Origin: Roseomonas xinghualingensis
GTDB lineage: Bacteria > Pseudomonadota > Alphaproteobacteria > Acetobacterales > Acetobacteraceae
Direction: 5' to 3'
Assembly: GCF_025791835.1 (NCBI RefSeq)
Contig: NZ_JAOXLP010000039.1
Coordinates: 1 to 25,812 of the forward strand
DNA length: 25,812 nucleotides
The notes under the pieces are model-generated. The model did not search any database. It had not been told where the DNA came from and saw only the letters and a program-made list of their open reading frames with translations. The position numbers and the translations under genes were made by a program. Positions 23,783 through 25,812 of this stretch are shown in pieces. The first letter of the stretch is position 1; each line of letters starts with the position of its first letter.

Positions 23783-24751
23783 ATGCACGACAAGCTGTGT
23801 CGCAGAATGGGGAACGCCAAGTTGGAGATCGAGGATCTGCAGACATTCGTCGAGGTCGCGGATGCCGGGGGCGTTTCAGCCGCCTCGCGTCGGCTCAGCC
23901 TTTCCAAGTCGGTCGTCAGTCGCCGACTCCTCAAGCTCGAAGCGGAGCTCGGCGTTCAGCTTCTCGCGCGAACGACCCGTGGTGCCGCGCTCACGGAAGC
24001 TGGAGCTTCGTTTCGTGACCACGCAGCCAGGATCTCCGCGGAGATCGAGGCGGCCAGGGAGACGATCGTGCCGAACGGTGACCTGCGCGGCCGCTTGCGG
24101 ATCGCTATGCCGCTGTCTTTTGGTCCAACGCACTTCTCTCCGGTGCTTGCCGAGCTGGCGCGACGCCATCCTCGACTCTCCATTCATACCGTCTACAGCG
24201 ATCGCTTCGTCGATCTGGTCGCAGAGGGCTTTGACTGTGCGATCCGGGTCGGAACACTTCGGGATTCGAGTCTGATCGCGAAGCGCATCGGGCCAATTTA
24301 TGGAAAGCTGGTCGCAAGCCCGGGCTATATCGAAGCGCATGGTTCACCGGCGGCACCGGGGGACGTCGCCGCCCACGAGGCCCTCATGCAGGGCACGGAA
24401 AGCTGGCGGTTCATGGATGGCGACACGATCGTCACGGTCCAGCCCCAGGGACGCTTCAAGGCCGACAATGGAACCGCTCTCGCTGTTGCCGCCGCAGCAG
24501 GGCTCGGGATCGCCTTGCTGCCCGACTGCCTCACCCATGAATACGTGTCCAGAGGCGCCCTCGTTCCGATCATGACGCGGTATCCGCCGCCGCCGGGAGC
24601 CGCGTATGTTGTCCGCCCACCGAGCCAGCACCCTGAACGAAAGATCCGGGTGCTCACCGAACTGTCGATCGAAATGTTTAAGCACGATCCACGCTTTGCG
24701 GAGATAGTTCGGCCGGGTTCGAATGGCGGGGTCCTGGCGCCGGTTGTATGA
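23783..24751 (+). CDS. LysR-family transcriptional regulator
   Basis: I use the ATG at 23783, with GGGAT about 8 bp upstream; a GTG at 23777 and an ATG at 23810 are alternatives. The roughly 322-residue product has the N-terminal winged helix (IEDLQTFVEVADAGGVSAAS, then RRLSLSKSVVSRRLLKLEAE), followed by a substrate-binding effector domain beginning near GRLRIAMPLSFGP and ending with GLGIALLPDCL. This arrangement is of the LysR/CrgA-like subgroup. It is divergent from the isochorismatase-fold hydrolase genes and probably controls the whole minus-strand block including the amidohydrolase, MFS and pirin genes. Effector unknown. Confidence 0.94.
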   Translation: MHDKLCRRMGNAKLEIEDLQTFVEVADAGGVSAASRRLSLSKSVVSRRLLKLEAELGVQLLARTTRGAALTEAGASFRDHAARISAEIEAARETIVPNGDLRGRLRIAMPLSFGPTHFSPVLAELARRHPRLSIHTVYSDRFVDLVAEGFDCAIRVGTLRDSSLIAKRIGPIYGKLVASPGYIEAHGSPAAPGDVAAHEALMQGTESWRFMDGDTIVTVQPQGRFKADNGTALAVAAAAGLGIALLPDCLTHEYVSRGALVPIMTRYPPPPGAAYVVRPPSQHPERKIRVLTELSIEMFKHDPRFAEIVRPGSNGGVLAPVV

Positions 24752-24935
24752 GTTCCACTTTCCGCGACACAGCTGATCCGATGTCGCGGCTAGGCGGGGG
24801 AACGGAGGTTCGCTAGGTCGGCAGTTCTTAGGGGCGGCTGTCAGGAGATTGCGACGCGCATGCGTTGGAACCCACCAGGTGATCCGGGCTGTCCCGACCA
24901 GGAGTGCAGTGCAGATGCTCGAGCTGGAGTCTGGG

Positions 24936-25041
24936 ATGAGTTTCGCGGCATTTGTGACCTTCGTGCTGATCAGCGCAGCCCAGGTCGCCACTCCCGGCCC
25001 TTCGACAGTCTTCTTGCTCAACAACGCCGTCATGTATGGCC
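24936..25041 (+). pseudogene. LysE-family exporter, N-terminal fragment truncated by IS junction
   Basis: From the ATG at 24936 the frame reads MSFAAFVTFVLISAAQVATP, then GPSTVFLLNNAVMYG. This is the first transmembrane helix and TPGP motif of LysE/RhtB amino-acid exporters. At about 25041-25043 the sequence switches to IS630/IS3 DNA and the frame ends soon after, so about 165 residues are lost. The 184 bp from 24752 to 24935 upstream hold no gene; an extension of the frame to 24915 or 24849 is open but unlike the family. Confidence 0.8.
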
Positions 25042-25042
25042 C

Positions 25043-25097
25043 GCGGCCTTGCGCAGGATGGCCTTGAGCTTGGCGAAGGCATTCTCGATGGGGTGTC
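25043..25097 (-). pseudogene. IS630-family transposase internal fragment (right copy)
   Basis: On the minus strand these 55 bp read PIENAFAKLKAILRKA, identical to the start of the left remnant at 716-770. The piece is internal to the gene, not an IS end. Joined directly to the LysE fragment, it cannot be the product of a simple IS630 insertion. It marks a recombination or deletion breakpoint. Confidence 0.8.
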
Positions 25098-25147
25098 TGA
25101 ACCGCCCCGGGTTCCCTGGAGGCTCCTATTCTTGAGAGGATGGAGCC

Positions 25148-25477
25148 ATGACGAAGAAGACGTCGAACCGGTATTTGCCTGAGGTCCGGCAGCGGGCGGT
25201 GCGGATGGTGCTGGAGCACGGGGGCGACCATGCCTCGCAGTGGGCGGCGATCGGCTTGATCGCGGCCAAGATCGGCTGCACGACGGAGACGCTGCGCGGC
25301 TGGGTAAGGCAGGCCGAGCGCGACCAGGGCCTGCGGCCGGGGTCGACGACTGCGGAGGGGGAGCGGATCAAGGCGCTGGAACGCGAGGTCCGCGAGCTAC
25401 GCCAAGCCAATGAGATCCTACGCAAGGCGTCGGCCTATTTCGCGGTGGCGGAGCTCGACCGCCGCTCGAAGCCATGA
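25148..25477 (+). CDS. IS3-family transposase OrfA (right copy)
   Basis: This protein is identical to the left copy: 109 residues with an N-terminal helix-turn-helix and a leucine-zipper-like region ([18 protein letters not shown]). The ATG lies 51 bp inside the IS tip, preceded by GAGAGGATGGAG. It ends in an ATGA overlap with orfB. No substitution separates the two copies, which argues for recent duplication or transposition. Confidence 0.93.
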   Translation: MTKKTSNRYLPEVRQRAVRMVLEHGGDHASQWAAIGLIAAKIGCTTETLRGWVRQAERDQGLRPGSTTAEGERIKALEREVRELRQANEILRKASAYFAVAELDRRSKP

Positions 25478-25812
25478 TCGCCTTTATCGACGATCACCGG
25501 GGTGCCTACGGGGTCGAGCCGATCTGCCGGGTATTGCCGATCGCCCCGTCGACCTACCACGCTCATGTTGCCCGGCGCGTTGATCCGACCAAGGCCTCGC
25601 CCCGCATCCGGCGGGACCAGGTGCTCATGGAGAGGCTCGGGCGGGTGCATGCGGCCAACTTCGGGGTCTATGGCGCGCGCAAGGTCTGGCGGCAACTCGG
25701 CCGCGAGGGCGTCGCGGTGGCCCGCTGCACGGGGGAACGGCTGATGCGCGCCATGGGTCTACGGGGTGTGGTGCGCGGGAGAGAGACGAGGACCACCGTC
25801 TCGAACCCGGCC
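25474..25812 (+). CDS. IS3-family transposase OrfB, N-terminal 113 codons (cut by window edge)
   Basis: The frame begins [18 protein letters not shown] at the ATG overlapping the orfA stop, and runs open to the last base. It includes the HTH_21-like region ([17 protein letters not shown]). The DDE integrase domain would follow outside the window. It is identical to the left copy at 1-339. Confidence 0.88.
   Translation, partial: MIAFIDDHRGAYGVEPICRVLPIAPSTYHAHVARRVDPTKASPRIRRDQVLMERLGRVHAANFGVYGARKVWRQLGREGVAVARCTGERLMRAMGLRGVVRGRETRTTVSNPA

Larger units (their letters stand above)
25043..25812. repeat. Right arm of the 770-bp perfect inverted repeat
   Basis: This arm is the exact reverse complement of 1-770. 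It comprises 55 bp of IS630 transposase gene (25043-25097) and 715 bp of the IS3 element (25098-25812). Identity starts abruptly at 25043, right after the LysE fragment. Both arms are cut by the window edge at the same element base, which suggests that the contig was ended by a repeat. Confidence 0.95.
25098..25812 (+). mobile_element. IS3-family insertion sequence, partial (right copy)
   Basis: The tip TGAACCGCCCCGGG starts at 25098, followed by orfA and the beginning of orfB. It is identical over 715 bp to the left copy and points outward to the right. The other IS end lies outside the window. The two copies face away from each other and flank 24.4 kb. Confidence 0.88.

Noticed and set aside
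24344..25231. Open frame of about 295 codons on the minus strand spanning LysR, LysE and IS DNA
   Set aside because: It crosses an IS junction and is antisense to real genes. Its first part is a shadow of OrfA.
1..25812. A complete composite transposon bounded by the two IS3 copies
   Set aside because: Neither IS copy is complete in the window, no target duplication can be seen, and the repeat includes non-IS3 DNA, so simple composite transposition is not supported.
1..25812. CRISPR array, tRNA genes or phage structural genes
   Set aside because: I looked for regularly spaced direct repeats, cloverleaf-like segments and phage gene families and found none.

Overview
The window is GC-rich DNA, almost fully coding, that looks like the accessory part of an alphaproteobacterial genome. 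The mix of orphan Bug/TTT-type periplasmic receptors, GntR-FCD regulators, IS3/IS5/IS630 elements and catabolic oxidoreductases resembles Roseomonas-like Acetobacteraceae, but that placement is inference; no rRNA or marker gene is present. No tRNA, rRNA or CRISPR array was seen.

Layout. (a) Both window ends are the same IS3-family element in inverted orientation, cut at the same base of orfB. The perfect 770-bp inverted repeat (1-770 against 25043-25812) runs 55 bp past the IS3 tip into a piece of an IS630-type transposase gene. On the right this piece is fused to the first ~35 codons of a LysE-family exporter. (b) 1070-6477, catabolic module 1: a GntR-FCD regulator divergent from an operon of Bug receptor, [2Fe-2S] subunit and molybdopterin subunit of a two-subunit molybdenum hydroxylase, and a 4,5-dihydroxyphthalate-decarboxylase-like protein. 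(c) 6496-6828, IS3 orfB remnant. (d) 6844-15313, catabolic module 2: a second GntR-FCD regulator divergent from aldehyde dehydrogenase, epimerase-like SDR, Bug receptor, RraA/HMG-aldolase-like protein, D-2-hydroxyacid dehydrogenase, FAD-linked D-hydroxyacid dehydrogenase and a third Bug receptor. Several of these genes overlap by 4 bp. (e) 15381-16844, IS3 orfA remnant, IS5 remnant and an apparently intact IS5-family transposase. (f) 16963-23690, a minus-strand block: pirin, MFS exporter with a C-terminal extra domain, YtcJ-like amidohydrolase with a Cys/His-rich tail, a decayed DoxX gene, a small GNAT protein and two YcaC-like isochorismatase-fold hydrolases. A LysR gene is divergent from this block.

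How the genes may work together. Module 1 looks like uptake or sensing of an acid, followed by Mo-dependent ring hydroxylation and decarboxylation. Module 2 looks like oxidation of an aldehyde or sugar-like intermediate to acids, interconversion of a D-2-hydroxyacid with its 2-oxoacid, and a retro-aldol step releasing pyruvate or a similar product. The substrates are not determined. The decarboxylase-like gene and the RraA gene together hint at a phthalate/protocatechuate-type or heteroaromatic-acid route, but no ring-cleavage dioxygenase is in the window. The two modules and their regulators are the best candidates for an undescribed pathway. Block (f) looks like an electrophile/xenobiotic response locus controlled by the LysR protein.
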